A DNA stretch of 6,310 bases from the NCBI GenBank assembly GCA_016793585.1, contig JAEUJR010000196.1, forward strand, positions 1 through 6,310, given 5' to 3'. Shown here in pieces: positions 6,298-6,310 of the stretch. Within the stretch, counting starts at the first letter, position 1. Every line of letters starts with the position of its first letter. Under the pieces are notes generated by a model. It was not told the origin of the DNA. It worked only from the letters and a program-made list of their open reading frames with translations, and ran no database searches. This DNA is from Archangium sp. Lineage in GTDB: Bacteria > Myxococcota > Myxococcia > Myxococcales > Myxococcaceae. The position numbers were made by a program, and so were the translations under genes.

Positions 6298-6310
6298 TCG
6301 GTGCAGGACG

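Overview
The window looks like ordinary chromosomal DNA from a GC-rich, Gram-negative deltaproteobacterium, most likely a myxobacterium (Myxococcota). The basis is strong G/C preference at third codon positions, dense gene packing with GTG/TTG start candidates, a large response regulator with two PATAN/DUF4388 domains (a family expanded in myxobacteria), and an outer-membrane-type beta-barrel protein. The assignment is inferred by eye; no database search was run. I found no rRNA, tRNA, CRISPR array, insertion sequence, integrase, toxin-antitoxin pair or defence gene.

Layout, left to right: (1) an unassigned left edge (1-168); (2) a minus-strand multidomain response regulator (169-1869); (3) a roughly 107-bp divergent intergenic region with a 13-bp perfect inverted repeat; (4) a plus-strand exported protein, probably a small outer-membrane beta-barrel (1977-2591); (5) minus-strand queF (2593-2967), whose stop codon lies one base from that of the preceding convergent gene; (6) a plus-strand Sua5/TsaC-type L-threonylcarbamoyladenylate synthase (3008-3967), divergent from queF; (7) an 85-bp convergent gap with a GC-rich hairpin; (8) a minus-strand two-helix membrane protein with a YcxB-like C-terminal domain (4053-4667); (9) a minus-strand LysR-family regulator just upstream of it (4690-5592); (10) an 87-bp divergent control region with a candidate LysR operator; and (11) a plus-strand NmrA-like NAD(P)-binding protein (5680-6297).

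Two neighbour relationships carry functional meaning. queF and the Sua5 gene are divergent, and both serve modification of the tRNA anticodon loop (queuosine at position 34, t6A at position 37). The LysR gene and the NmrA-like gene form the classic divergent regulator/target pair. The response regulator and the barrel protein share an intergenic region, but nothing shows that they work together.

No clear new biological system is visible. The points most worth a second look are the in-frame TGA that ends the NmrA-like protein at about two thirds of family length, where family-like sequence seems to resume after the stop; the tightly packed queF/Sua5 start region with a possible leaderless Sua5 start; and the unusual domain order of the response regulator.
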